A stretch of 64,000 bases of DNA, taken from Rariloculus sp965263005 (GTDB taxonomy: Bacteria; Pseudomonadota; Gammaproteobacteria; Steroidobacterales; Rariloculaceae). The stretch is from assembly GCF_965263005.1 (NCBI RefSeq), contig NZ_OZ253579.1:124001-188000 (forward strand), read 5' to 3'. Both the position numbers and the translations under genes were made by a program. A model generated the notes under the pieces. That model did no database searches. It was given only the letters and a program-made list of their open reading frames with translations, and had not been told where the DNA came from. Positions 35,482-43,557 of the stretch are shown piece by piece (the first letter of the stretch is position 1; the number at the start of each line of letters is the position of its first letter).

Positions 35482-36597
35482 ATGAGCCGAGCAGAACAAA
35501 CGATAAACGGAGATCCTGTTGCGCTCGGGATTGATCGCGCGGTCGGAGAGCTGCGCCGCGGCCGAGCCATTCGGATTGTCGACGGAGACCGAACCTTGCT
35601 GTTCGCCGCCGTCGAGACGCTCGGGACCCCGCTGTTGCGACGCATGGAATCCATGGCGCATGAGCTCATGCTCCTCATTACGCCTGAACGGGCCGAGGCG
35701 CTTGGCACCGCGGATGATAGCGGAGGCCCCGTCGCGATCGCGGTCGCGCCCGGGACTGAAGTCGATGAGCTTTGTTCGCTCGCGGGCGTCGGGGCGATCG
35801 ACCTGTTCGCCCAGGCTTCAGTACGGATGTCGAACTGGGCGGGGTCCGCGACGCTATCGTCGGCGGCGTTCCGGCTTGCGAAGGCGGGCCGGCTCGTGCC
35901 GGCAATGGTCGCTTTCGAGAACGGCAAAATCGACGACGCGTCGGTCGTCGAGGTCGCCGTAGGCGATATTCCCCGGCATTCGGAGATCATCCGGCACAGC
36001 TTGAAGCGCACGAGCCATTCCCGAGTTCCGCTCGCCGACGCCGTCGATAGCGAGACTGTGCTGTTCAGGGACGAGCACGGGCTCGGCGAGCACGTCGCGG
36101 TCGTGATCGGTCAGCCCGACCCCGGATCGATCATTCCGGTGCGGCTCCACTCGGCGTGCCTCACGGGTGACCTGCTCGGCAGCTTGCGCTGCGACTGCGG
36201 CGAGCAGCTTCGCACGGCCGTCAGGCGCATCGCCGAACTCGGCGGCGGGATCCTGCTGTATCTGGACCAGGAAGGACGCGGCATCGGGCTCGCGAACAAA
36301 CTGCGGGCCTACGCGATCCAGGACACGGGATTGGACACGGTCGATGCTGACCGGCATCTCGGCTTCCACCCTGACGAGCGAAACTACGATGTTGCCGCGG
36401 CGATTCTGGAGCAGCTCGCCGTGACCCGTATCTACTTGCTGACGAACAACCCGCACAAGATCATCGCGATGCAGCAGCACGGCATCGATGTCGCCGGGCG
36501 CCTACCTCTCGTCGCGTCGACGAACGCTCACAACGAGCGTTACCTCAAGGCGAAGCGCGACCGCGCCGGTCATCTCGGAGAAGGACCGGGCGACTAG
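35482..36597 (+). CDS. GTP cyclohydrolase II with degenerate RibB-like N-terminal half
   Basis: The C-terminal domain (about residues 190-371) is a complete GTP cyclohydrolase II, which opens GTP to 2,5-diamino-6-ribosylamino-pyrimidinone phosphate, formate and pyrophosphate. The zinc ligands are C226, C237 and C239 in CLTGDLLGSLRCDC; YLDQEGRGIGL, LGFHPDERNYDVA and LLTNNPHKI are the expected motifs. The N-terminal 190 residues align in position with the RibB part of RibBA (GELRRGRAIRIVDGDR) but lack the acidic EDREN(E)GD metal site, so dihydroxybutanone-phosphate synthase activity is improbable. I chose ATG 35482 because the earlier frame starts inside MITE copy B. The stop TAG is the first triplet of MITE copy C. 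Confidence 0.85.
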   Translation: MSRAEQTINGDPVALGIDRAVGELRRGRAIRIVDGDRTLLFAAVETLGTPLLRRMESMAHELMLLITPERAEALGTADDSGGPVAIAVAPGTEVDELCSLAGVGAIDLFAQASVRMSNWAGSATLSSAAFRLAKAGRLVPAMVAFENGKIDDASVVEVAVGDIPRHSEIIRHSLKRTSHSRVPLADAVDSETVLFRDEHGLGEHVAVVIGQPDPGSIIPVRLHSACLTGDLLGSLRCDCGEQLRTAVRRIAELGGGILLYLDQEGRGIGLANKLRAYAIQDTGLDTVDADRHLGFHPDERNYDVAAAILEQLAVTRIYLLTNNPHKIIAMQQHGIDVAGRLPLVASTNAHNERYLKAKRDRAGHLGEGPGD

Positions 36598-36699
36598 CAG
36601 CCCGTGGCACAAGTCCGGCGCCGCACCGAGACCGTCGAGGCGCCCGCCCGGCAAGGCGGTCTTCCGCCCCATGCAGCCGGACTTTTGCCACGGGCTGCC
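36595..36699 (-). mobile_element. MITE-like element, copy C (105 bp, internally rearranged)
   Basis: Has the same outer ends as the other copies, except that the right end reads CCACGGGCTGCCA (T to C at the last-but-one base). About 60 internal bases are missing and the centre is instead a small hairpin GGCGG-TCTT-CCGCC. It shares ACCGAGACCG and ATGCAGC with copies B and D and has their orientation. Its first TAG is the stop of the cyclohydrolase gene. Confidence 0.8.
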
Positions 36700-36707
36700 A
36701 GGACAAG

Positions 36708-37583
36708 CTAGTGCCGAATCTGGGTGCTGACCTGGTCCAGCTCGGTGTCCGTGCAGGCTCCGCGCTCTGAGATGATCGTCGGATTGTTGGATATCTGCAG
36801 GATCCGCGGATGCATGACCCATGGCTCGACCAGCACCTCCGGATCCTCGACCGTCGCTTCGTAGTGCATCTCGTTTCCGGTCCTCGTAAACCGCTCGATG
36901 ACTCGCATCTGGTCGGAATGGAAAAAGCCGCCGCGGCCGAGCCAGGTCTCGTCGGTGAACCCGATAGAGTCGAGGACCAGCGTGTCGCCTTCCCAGCGGC
37001 CGACCGTGGCCCCATAGTACGAGTAGGCGTATACATCGTCCGGATCGTGCTCGCTCTCATCGAGCCGAATCATGCGGAACTCAGAGTACCCGCCGCCGCC
37101 GTCGAGTCCGCCCCGGTACAACATCGTGATGTCGTCGTCGGTGTGGAATATCCGCGTGGGCGGTCCGTGCCGTGGCAGTCCAAGCGGGAGGCAGGTCATG
37201 ACCGGGTCGTATCGGTTCGTCCACTGATCGAGCTCCTGAACCCTGTCCCAGTGCTCGGGTTTGTACAGCGGCTGGTTCATATCGAGCCGCGATGACGCCA
37301 TGAACGTGAAGTCCGCGCTCTGATTGGTCCACTCCATGCAGTTCGCCTGGAACGGCGTACACCGACGGAACATTCCGCCGGAGACACGTTGAGGGCCGCC
37401 GCCAACCGACCGCCAGGAGCCTGTCAGATCGGGCTTGCCGTCGGGCAGCCTGGGCGTCTCGGCCCGTGCCGCCTCCGGATCCGGCCCGCCACCGAACTGC
37501 GCTTCGGACGACGTCGCGATGAAGCAGAGGAACATCGCCGCAGTCGCCAAGAACTCTGTCCTGATAACTCGTTGTTTCCTCAT
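36708..37583 (-). CDS. Secreted protein with RWEG-type domain (DUF6152-associated), unknown function
   Basis: A 291-residue exported protein from ATG 37583: signal peptide ending ATSSEAQ, then the motif LPDGKPDLTGSWR and a C-terminal region with VGRWEGDTLVLDSIGF, HSDQMRVIERF and ATVEDPEVL. This C-terminal region is closely repeated in the two larger DUF6152-type proteins at 52068-53300 and 54075-55097. I do not know a function; the fold is probably beta-rich and periplasmic. It lies 13 bp downstream of another exported protein on the same strand, suggesting co-transcription with the DUF6152 gene at 38550. The right part of its 3' gap is MITE copy C. Confidence 0.72.
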   Translation of the reverse strand: MRKQRVIRTEFLATAAMFLCFIATSSEAQFGGGPDPEAARAETPRLPDGKPDLTGSWRSVGGGPQRVSGGMFRRCTPFQANCMEWTNQSADFTFMASSRLDMNQPLYKPEHWDRVQELDQWTNRYDPVMTCLPLGLPRHGPPTRIFHTDDDITMLYRGGLDGGGGYSEFRMIRLDESEHDPDDVYAYSYYGATVGRWEGDTLVLDSIGFTDETWLGRGGFFHSDQMRVIERFTRTGNEMHYEATVEDPEVLVEPWVMHPRILQISNNPTIISERGACTDTELDQVSTQIRH

Positions 37584-37596
37584 GATCCGAACTCCG

Positions 37597-38526
37597 TCAG
37601 TTTCTCGCCGCCGCCCGGACACTGTCCGGAACCGGCACGGCCACGTACACCTGGCCGATTTCTGTCACCACCGTCGTAAGGGCACGTACGACCTCGCCAT
37701 TGTGACGCTCGAGGATCGTGCCGGCGTACAGGGCTTCGATCCGGTGCAGTGGATTGTTGAAGTCCTGGAAGTTCCCGTAAACGAACTCTGTCGTGTCCCC
37801 GCCGCGCGTCACTACAACGCGTTCCGGCAGGAAGCTCTCGTCGAGTGTGGCTGTCGCCGTGGCCCCGGAAACTCCGGGGATCGGAAACATGAGGACGGCC
37901 CGATTCCCCTGCCACTCCAGCGTCGTTATCGGTTCCACGCCGGCCTCTGCCTGGCTGTCGAGCAACGTGGCCGGGTTCTGGGCAAACGACTCCGACAGCG
38001 GCACGCCCGCCGCAGCGGCGATGGCGGCCTTGGGCGCGCCATGGGGGCTGGCCCACAAACGGATCAGCCGCTCCTCGAGCGCGGCAGGCCGCGGGGTGGC
38101 GGTGCCCTCGCCAGGGATGATTTCGGCGCCGGGTATGTCCTCGTCCCAGACATACTCCCCGCTGATTGTTTCAACGTTGGAATACGACTGGCCGTCAGGA
38201 AGCGTGCACTCGATCTGCGTCCGGTATCCAGGGATCCGGTAGTTGGCGCTGATGCGATACCTGGTCAGCGAGCAGGGTTGCCCGTCTACCTGAATCGTGC
38301 CATCAGCCTGGTAATCGAGCGTGGCTACGAGCTCGGGCTCGGCCTGGCCCCGCAGCATCCCCATGTGCCAGGTCCAATTGAAGAGAACTGCCTTCAGGTC
38401 CCTGGCGCCGGGCTCAGGCGTGTACGCGGGCGGCCCGCCCCCGAACTGCGCACCGGCTGGCGCCACGCTGCTCATCGAGACGACAGCGGCGAGCGCACAC
38501 GTCACGACAGCTCGTCGAAAGGACAT
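37597..38526 (-). CDS. Secreted protein of unknown function
   Basis: A 309-residue protein with a signal peptide ending APAGAQ and the same AQFGGGP sequence after the cleavage site as the neighbouring 36708 gene product. The mature part contains LTRYRISANYRIPGYRTQIEC, a pair of Cys residues, and a C-terminal VVTRGGDTTEFVYGNFQDFN stretch suggesting a beta-rich fold. I do not recognise the family. It sits between the DUF6152-type gene (23 bp upstream) and the RWEG-type gene (13 bp downstream), so the three probably form one transcript and act together outside the cytoplasm. Confidence 0.65.
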   Translation of the reverse strand: MSFRRAVVTCALAAVVSMSSVAPAGAQFGGGPPAYTPEPGARDLKAVLFNWTWHMGMLRGQAEPELVATLDYQADGTIQVDGQPCSLTRYRISANYRIPGYRTQIECTLPDGQSYSNVETISGEYVWDEDIPGAEIIPGEGTATPRPAALEERLIRLWASPHGAPKAAIAAAAGVPLSESFAQNPATLLDSQAEAGVEPITTLEWQGNRAVLMFPIPGVSGATATATLDESFLPERVVVTRGGDTTEFVYGNFQDFNNPLHRIEALYAGTILERHNGEVVRALTTVVTEIGQVYVAVPVPDSVRAAARN

Positions 38527-38549
38527 CGCAACCCCCCCCAGTGCGCCAG

Positions 38550-38942
38550 CTAGTTCGGACGGTCTCGGAAAAAGAGCTCGACCTCGCGATCTCCGAGCTC
38601 AAGCCTTCGGATGAATCCTGCAGGGTTCCCGTTTCTCGCTGGAAGAATCGTGATCTTGAGGATCTCGCCCGGTTTGATGGAGTCCCTGTTGACCCCCGCC
38701 CGGCCCAGCACCTGGGTGGAGGCGGTGGTCAGCGTCCACTCCGTCGTCGTTCCGTCCTCGTTCGGCACCTCGAGAAGGAGATTCGCATGCGGATTCCTGT
38801 AATTCATTTTCGTGAGCCGGCCTTCGAGGACCACCTCCACATTGAGGTCGTACACACTCGCCACGGCATGATGTGCCTGCAGTTGGGCTGCGGCCATGAG
38901 GAATCCGCCTAGTGCGACCAACCGAATTGCCCATCTGTTCAT
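38550..38942 (-). CDS. Small secreted DUF6152-type protein
   Basis: A 130-residue exported protein: signal peptide ending QLQAHH, with the family hallmark His-His pair right after cleavage (AHHAVASVYD), then VVLEGRLTKMNYRNPHANLLLE and TEWTLTTASTQVLGRAGV. This matches the N-terminal domain of the larger proteins at 52068 and 54075. The His pair plus NPH motif could bind a metal, but that is a guess. Start chosen at 38942 with GGGA upstream; 38957 is an alternative. Likely first gene of a three-gene transcript. Confidence 0.7.
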   Translation of the reverse strand: MNRWAIRLVALGGFLMAAAQLQAHHAVASVYDLNVEVVLEGRLTKMNYRNPHANLLLEVPNEDGTTTEWTLTTASTQVLGRAGVNRDSIKPGEILKITILPARNGNPAGFIRRLELGDREVELFFRDRPN

Positions 38943-39045
38943 CGTTGCTAATCCCATGTTGAGGTTGCGCGGCTCGATCCTAACACAACGTTCCGCTGAC
39001 GCCGGAAGCGTCCGGTCTGGGCGGGATTGAAGAGTTCCCGGCGGT

Positions 39046-39227
39046 TCACGGTCCGATTGCGGCAGCACGCACCGGTGCCGCGATCTCTTCCGTGCTCCTC
39101 GCCTGCGCCACCGGCAGCGGCGTCCCGGTTCCCGCGTATTTTTGACGAACGGATCCGCACCTCGATCGAGCAGATGCGCGATGATGGCTTCGGATCGGCA
39201 CCCCGATATCGCGGCATGCAGCGCCGC
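39046..39227 (-). pseudogene. Remnant of an ankyrin-repeat protein, truncated and frameshifted
   Basis: The minus strand encodes a clear ankyrin repeat, ALHAAISGCRSEAIIAHLLD followed by RGADPFVKN, and then, in another frame, GTPLPVAQARSTEEIAAPVR ending at a TGA (39046-39048), which is the usual last ankyrin helix pair. Adding one A to the run AAAAA near 39136-39140 would join them as VKKYAGTGTPLP. The upstream part is gone and the break coincides with the end of a MITE fragment. It is the tail of a dead ankyrin gene. Confidence 0.72.
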
Positions 39228-39258
39228 AATGCAGCGGGATTCTCGCCACGGGCTGCTA
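39228..39258 (-). mobile_element. MITE-like element end fragment, copy F
   Basis: Only about 31 bases remain, matching the right end of copies B and D: AATGCAGCGGGA followed by CCACGGGCTGCTA, with two internal substitutions. The terminal TAG, read on the minus strand, is the stop codon of citramalate synthase. The rest of the element is missing and the sequence changes directly into the ankyrin remnant, as expected after deletion or recombination. Confidence 0.75.
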
Positions 39259-40869
39259 ACCGTCTGCCGACGCGCGCTCGCTTGAGTTGCGCTTGTTCTT
39301 CTTGTCCTTGTAAAGCTTGTACTCGATGCTATCGACAAGCGCCTGCCAACTCGCCTCCAGGACATTCGCCGATACACCGACGGTGCCCCATTTACTTTCG
39401 GAATCGCCGGATTCGATGAGCACGCGGACGGTCGCCTGCGTGCCCTCGCCACCGCCGAGCACCCTGACTTTGTAGTCAAGCAATTCAAGTTCATTGAGCT
39501 CGGGATAGAACGGAGTCAACGCCTTGCGCAGCGCACGATCGAGCGCGTTGAGCGGACCATTGCCCTGCGCAACCGTATGCTCGATCCGGCCGTCCGGTCC
39601 CTCGATCTTGACGGTAGCCTCCGACAGCGGCGGCTCGCCGGCATCGAGCTTCTCGTCGCTGACTCGAAAGCTGATCAACCGGAAGTGATGGACGCGGGTT
39701 CCGCCGAGCGCCTCCTGTATCAGCAGCTCGAACGATGCCTCGGCGCCCTCGTACTGATAGCCGACGCTTTCCAGATGCTTGACCCTGTGCAGGATCGTCT
39801 TGACGGCCGGATTCGAGTAGTCGATATCGAGCCCGAACTGCTTGGCCTTGTAGATGACGTTGCTGCGCCCGGACAAGTCTGACACGAGCACTCGTTGCCT
39901 GTTGCCGATGAGCTCCGGATCAATGTGCTCGTAGGTTTCGCTGTTCTTCTGCACCGCGGCCACGTGCAAACCGCCCTTGTGCGCAAACGCGCTCGCGCCG
40001 ACATAGGCCTGGCGCTTGAAGGGCTCGATGTTCGCAAGCTCGTAGACGAGCGCCGACACCTTAGGTAATAGCTTCAACTGCGCCGGACTCACGCATTCGT
40101 AGCCAAGCTTGAGCTGCAGGTTCGGTATCACGGAGCACAGATTTGCGTTGCCGCAGCGTTCGCCGAAACCGTTGATCGTACCCTGCACCTGTGTTGCGCC
40201 AGCTTCAACGGCCGCGAGCGAATTCGCGATGGCGAGTTCGCAGTCGTTGTGACAATGGATGCCAAGCGCGCTGCCGCCGACTTTGGACGCCGCGTGCACG
40301 GCTTGCCGAATTTCGTGCGGCATGCTTCCGCCGCGCGTGTCGCACAGGACGAGCACGTCCGCACCGGCCTCGACTGCCGCCTTGAGACATAGCAGAGCAA
40401 ACTCGGGGTCGGCCTTGTAGCCGTCGAAAAAGTGCTCCGCGTCGAAGAACACTTCATCGACGCGTTGTTTCAGATAGGCGACCGAATCGCCGATGATCTC
40501 GAGATTCGCTTCGTGCGAGATGCGCAGGTCGTCGCGCACGTGCAGATCCCAGGTCTTGCCGACAATCGTGATGACGGGCGTTTGCGCTTTCAGCAACTGA
40601 CGCAGGTTGAGGTCGTCCTCGGCCGTCGTGTTGGCCCTGCGCGTCGAACCGAACGCCGCCACTTTGGCCTGGCGGAGATTGAGCTTCCTGACTACCGTGA
40701 AGAACTCCTGGTCGCGCGGGTTGGAGCCCGGCCAGCCGCCTTCGATGTAGCTGGCTCCGCAAGCGTCGAGCTCTTCGGCTATGCGCAGCTTGTCCTCGAG
40801 CGTAAACGCCACGTCCTCGGACTGGCAGCCGTCACGCAGCGTCGTGTCGTAAAGAGCGATTCGGCTCAT
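39256..40869 (-). CDS. cimA: (R)-citramalate synthase CimA
   Basis: Condenses pyruvate with acetyl-CoA to citramalate, a threonine-independent route to 2-oxobutyrate for isoleucine. The 537 residues from ATG 40869 begin with the HMGL-like barrel motif LYDTTLRDGCQSEDV, then IEGGWPGSNPRD, which is typical of CimA/LeuA-related long forms, and the metal-binding HCHNDCELA. A C-terminal regulatory (LeuA dimer) domain follows from about residue 395. Homocitrate or isopropylmalate synthase is less likely because of the GGWPGSNP and NPRDQEFF sequence. The stop TAG is provided by the MITE fragment F, giving a hydrophilic tail NSSERASADG. Confidence 0.87.
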   Translation of the reverse strand: MSRIALYDTTLRDGCQSEDVAFTLEDKLRIAEELDACGASYIEGGWPGSNPRDQEFFTVVRKLNLRQAKVAAFGSTRRANTTAEDDLNLRQLLKAQTPVITIVGKTWDLHVRDDLRISHEANLEIIGDSVAYLKQRVDEVFFDAEHFFDGYKADPEFALLCLKAAVEAGADVLVLCDTRGGSMPHEIRQAVHAASKVGGSALGIHCHNDCELAIANSLAAVEAGATQVQGTINGFGERCGNANLCSVIPNLQLKLGYECVSPAQLKLLPKVSALVYELANIEPFKRQAYVGASAFAHKGGLHVAAVQKNSETYEHIDPELIGNRQRVLVSDLSGRSNVIYKAKQFGLDIDYSNPAVKTILHRVKHLESVGYQYEGAEASFELLIQEALGGTRVHHFRLISFRVSDEKLDAGEPPLSEATVKIEGPDGRIEHTVAQGNGPLNALDRALRKALTPFYPELNELELLDYKVRVLGGGEGTQATVRVLIESGDSESKWGTVGVSANVLEASWQALVDSIEYKLYKDKKNKRNSSERASADG

Positions 40870-40975
40870 CGGTCTCGGCGGGCTATCCGTCTCCCGCCCC
40901 TCATGGTCGTGGGGCGCCATATTAGCATCCAATACGCCGCACACGGCCGCGCGGGCCGCACCCCCGCCACCGCCG

Positions 40976-41770
40976 TCAGGTACTGCCGATGATCCTGAGC
41001 GGCGTTTCGGCGACCTCGATGAGCAACGCGCGGAGGCGCCCGCCGAGATAGTCGAGGTAACGTTCGCCGCGATCTGCGTCGGCGCTCGCCGCATCGCCGC
41101 ATACGCCGGCCGGATGAAGATCCTGGCTCATCCATGCGAAACCCGCCGGTTTTTCGGCGCCGAGCACCTCATTGCTTGCGGCGAGTTCCTCTGGCAACCC
41201 CGCAAACCGATCGAGCGCATCGCGGCGAACGAGATCCGCACGCAAATGCAGCATGAGCGACGTCTCGATCTCACCTCCATGCAGGCCATGCCGAATTTCC
41301 CGCTCGTCGAACAATCCGTCGGGCATGCCGAAAGAAAAGTAGTTTGCGCGAACGACGAGCATCTTGAGCTCGACGCGCAAACGCATCGCAACGAGATCGA
41401 CCAGCGCCGTTTGCCCGCCATGACTATTGAAGATGACGAGTTTGCGTATCCCCGTCCGCGCCACGCTGCGCCCGATGTCGAACCAGGCCGAGGCGGTCGT
41501 TTGCGCGTCGATGCTGAGCGTACCGGGGAAATGCGTATGCTCGACGCTGTCACCGATGACGAAGCCAGGCAGCACGAGCACAGTCGGCGGATTCGGTAGC
41601 CCGGTCAGCGCCGCGCGGACGATGCCGTCGTTGATCACGGCGTCGGTTGACAGCGGCAGATGCGGTCCGTGCTGCTCGATGGCCGAGACGGGCAACACGG
41701 CAACCGTGAGTTCGGGATCGACCGCGAGGAAGTCGGTCGTCGCGAGATCCTGCCAATATCCGCTGTTCAA
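40976..41770 (-). CDS. Creatininase-family amidohydrolase
   Basis: A 264-residue metal-dependent amidohydrolase. The metal-binding pattern is intact: E32 and H34 in AIEQHGPHLPL, D43 in STDAV, H117 in NSHGG, and E167 in HGGEIETS. The family includes creatininase, the mycofactocin protein MftE and the archaeal enzyme that deformylates the formylated pyrimidine made from GTP. The last is relevant because a GTP cyclohydrolase cluster lies 4.4 kb away; no creatine or mycofactocin genes are visible. It could therefore belong to that pathway, though cimA and secreted-protein genes intervene. The next gene downstream is cimA, 106 bp away. Confidence 0.84.
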   Translation of the reverse strand: MNSGYWQDLATTDFLAVDPELTVAVLPVSAIEQHGPHLPLSTDAVINDGIVRAALTGLPNPPTVLVLPGFVIGDSVEHTHFPGTLSIDAQTTASAWFDIGRSVARTGIRKLVIFNSHGGQTALVDLVAMRLRVELKMLVVRANYFSFGMPDGLFDEREIRHGLHGGEIETSLMLHLRADLVRRDALDRFAGLPEELAASNEVLGAEKPAGFAWMSQDLHPAGVCGDAASADADRGERYLDYLGGRLRALLIEVAETPLRIIGST

Positions 41771-41828
41771 TCCTCGTGCTCCCGACTCGCCGGCGTTAGC
41801 GCCCGATTTTCGGGCTCGGCCACGATTC

Positions 41829-41993
41829 TAGCAGTCCGTGGGACAAGTCCCGCGTCGCACCGAGACCGGCGAGGCGCCCGGCCGGCATGGCGCGAGGAGA
41901 GAGAATATCGGGAATATCCGACCGACGAGTAACGCAGACGGCCGGGATGTATCGCCGGTCGAATGCAGCGGGACTTTTGCCACGGACTGCTAG
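41829..41993 (-). mobile_element. MITE-like palindromic element, copy D (165 bp, matched end change)
   Basis: Full-length copy in the orientation of B. Both ends carry the same substitution: the left begins TAGCAGTCCGTGG and the right ends CCACGGACTGCTA, so the terminal repeats remain complementary to each other. It fills most of the gap between the divergent creatininase and serine hydrolase genes. Confidence 0.88.
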
Positions 41994-42141
41994 TCGCTCC
42001 CGGTTCGACGACCCAGCCCGATCCCGGCTCGTACAAGCGCATTCCCGCGTCTTCGCGAGCTGAACCATGCAGTTTCCATTGGTCCCTCGGTCGATACCAT
42101 TGTACGATTCAGGCAAGTTGCCGATACACGGGAGACGGAAG

Positions 42142-43401
42142 ATGCGCGGATTGAAGCCCTTGGCATTGCAGTGCTCCGCGGGGGTCGTGCTGATGGCGGT
42201 TGCGCTCGTCTCCACGGCACAGGAGGTGCAGCCGGAGCACGCCGGTCTCTCGTCGGAGAGGCTGACGAGAATCAACGCGCTCGTGGACCGTTATATCGAG
42301 CAGGGCGATATTTCCGGCGCCGTAACTCTCGTCGCGCGAAACGGCCAAATTGTGCACCTCGAGGCGCAGGGCGTCATGGATCTCGAATCGCAGACGCCCA
42401 TGCGGACGGATACGCTATTTCGCATCGCATCGATGTCCAAGCCCGTCGCGGGCGTCGCGATCATGATGCTCGTCGAGGAAGGCAAGATCCGATTGCGCGA
42501 TCCGGTGTCGCGGTTTCTGCCGTCGTACGAAGGAGCTCAGGTAGGCATGGCCAAGGGCGGCGCGCAGTCAGGCGGCGGCTTCGGCGGTCCGCCGCCCGAG
42601 TTCTATACGGTCCCGGCCGAAAGGGACATCACGGTTCGCGACCTGCTGACGCACACGTCCGGAGTCATGAGTGGGCGCATCAGCAACAGCGTCGGCAGAG
42701 CGATGTCGAGCAAGCGGCACGAGGCCGGCCTCGCGTGGGTCGACGAGCTCGGCTCCGCGCCTTTGGAGTTTCAGCCGGGTTCGCGCTGGGCCTACAGTGC
42801 GCTGGCCGGCTTCGACGTCCTGAGCCGCATCGTCGAGCTTGTCTCGGGTCAACGCTTCGAGGAATTTCTCGACGAACGCATCTTCGAGCCGCTCGGCATC
42901 GAGGACGCGACCTTCTGGCCGAGCCCGGAGCAGCGCGAGCGCCTCGTGAGTTCATATACGAGAGGCGAAAACGGTCTCGAACCGCGTCAGAATCCCGACA
43001 GCATGTCGGGGCCGAATTATTCTTCGGGCGCCGGCGGACTCATGATCACGGCCGAAGCGTATGGGCGCTTCGGAATGATGCTCGCCAACGGCGGTGAACT
43101 CGACGGCGTGCGTTTGTTGAGCCCGAGGACGATCGAGCTCATGGGCTCGGCGCACATTCCCGACAGCTTGCCGGGCCGTCCGGCGGGCGAGGGCTACGGA
43201 CTCAGCGTTCGCGTCGTGACCGACCCGGTCACGCGCGACACGTTCCTGTCCGAGGGAAGCTTCGGCTGGAGCGGCGCCTACGGCACGCACTTCTGGGCCG
43301 ATCCGAAGGAAAACCTCGTTGGTGTCTTGATGATTCAGACTCCCATCCGGGGAATGCGGCCCGAATTCGAGGACGCGGTGATGCAGGCCGTAGTGGATTG
43401 A
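42142..43401 (+). CDS. Exported serine hydrolase, class C beta-lactamase fold
   Basis: A 419-residue protein with a signal peptide (about 1-27, ending STAQ). The catalytic SxxK is S97-M-S-K100 and the second motif is YSA (RWAYSALAGFD) where YxN is usual. A third motif region, HFWADP, stands near the C-terminus. The overall form, with the LSSERLTRINALVDRYI start and GAYGTHFWADPKEN end, matches serine hydrolases/esterases of the beta-lactamase family (EstB or CubicO-like) rather than true AmpC. ATG 42142 has GGAG upstream and is followed by a proper signal peptide; the longer frame from 42067 is rejected. Substrate unknown. Confidence 0.84.
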   Translation: MRGLKPLALQCSAGVVLMAVALVSTAQEVQPEHAGLSSERLTRINALVDRYIEQGDISGAVTLVARNGQIVHLEAQGVMDLESQTPMRTDTLFRIASMSKPVAGVAIMMLVEEGKIRLRDPVSRFLPSYEGAQVGMAKGGAQSGGGFGGPPPEFYTVPAERDITVRDLLTHTSGVMSGRISNSVGRAMSSKRHEAGLAWVDELGSAPLEFQPGSRWAYSALAGFDVLSRIVELVSGQRFEEFLDERIFEPLGIEDATFWPSPEQRERLVSSYTRGENGLEPRQNPDSMSGPNYSSGAGGLMITAEAYGRFGMMLANGGELDGVRLLSPRTIELMGSAHIPDSLPGRPAGEGYGLSVRVVTDPVTRDTFLSEGSFGWSGAYGTHFWADPKENLVGVLMIQTPIRGMRPEFEDAVMQAVVD

Positions 43402-43557
43402 TACAGACAGCAGCGATTGAACCTGCCCTGGGAGCCTGCGCCGCACGAAATCGCGGCTCCTGGATCCGTCCCGCGGTACGATTAGTCTGCGCGCGTTCAA
43501 CGAGTGCTGCGCGATTGCGAATCTTTTCGCGCCTGAGGGCAGGTAGCTGGTGAATCC

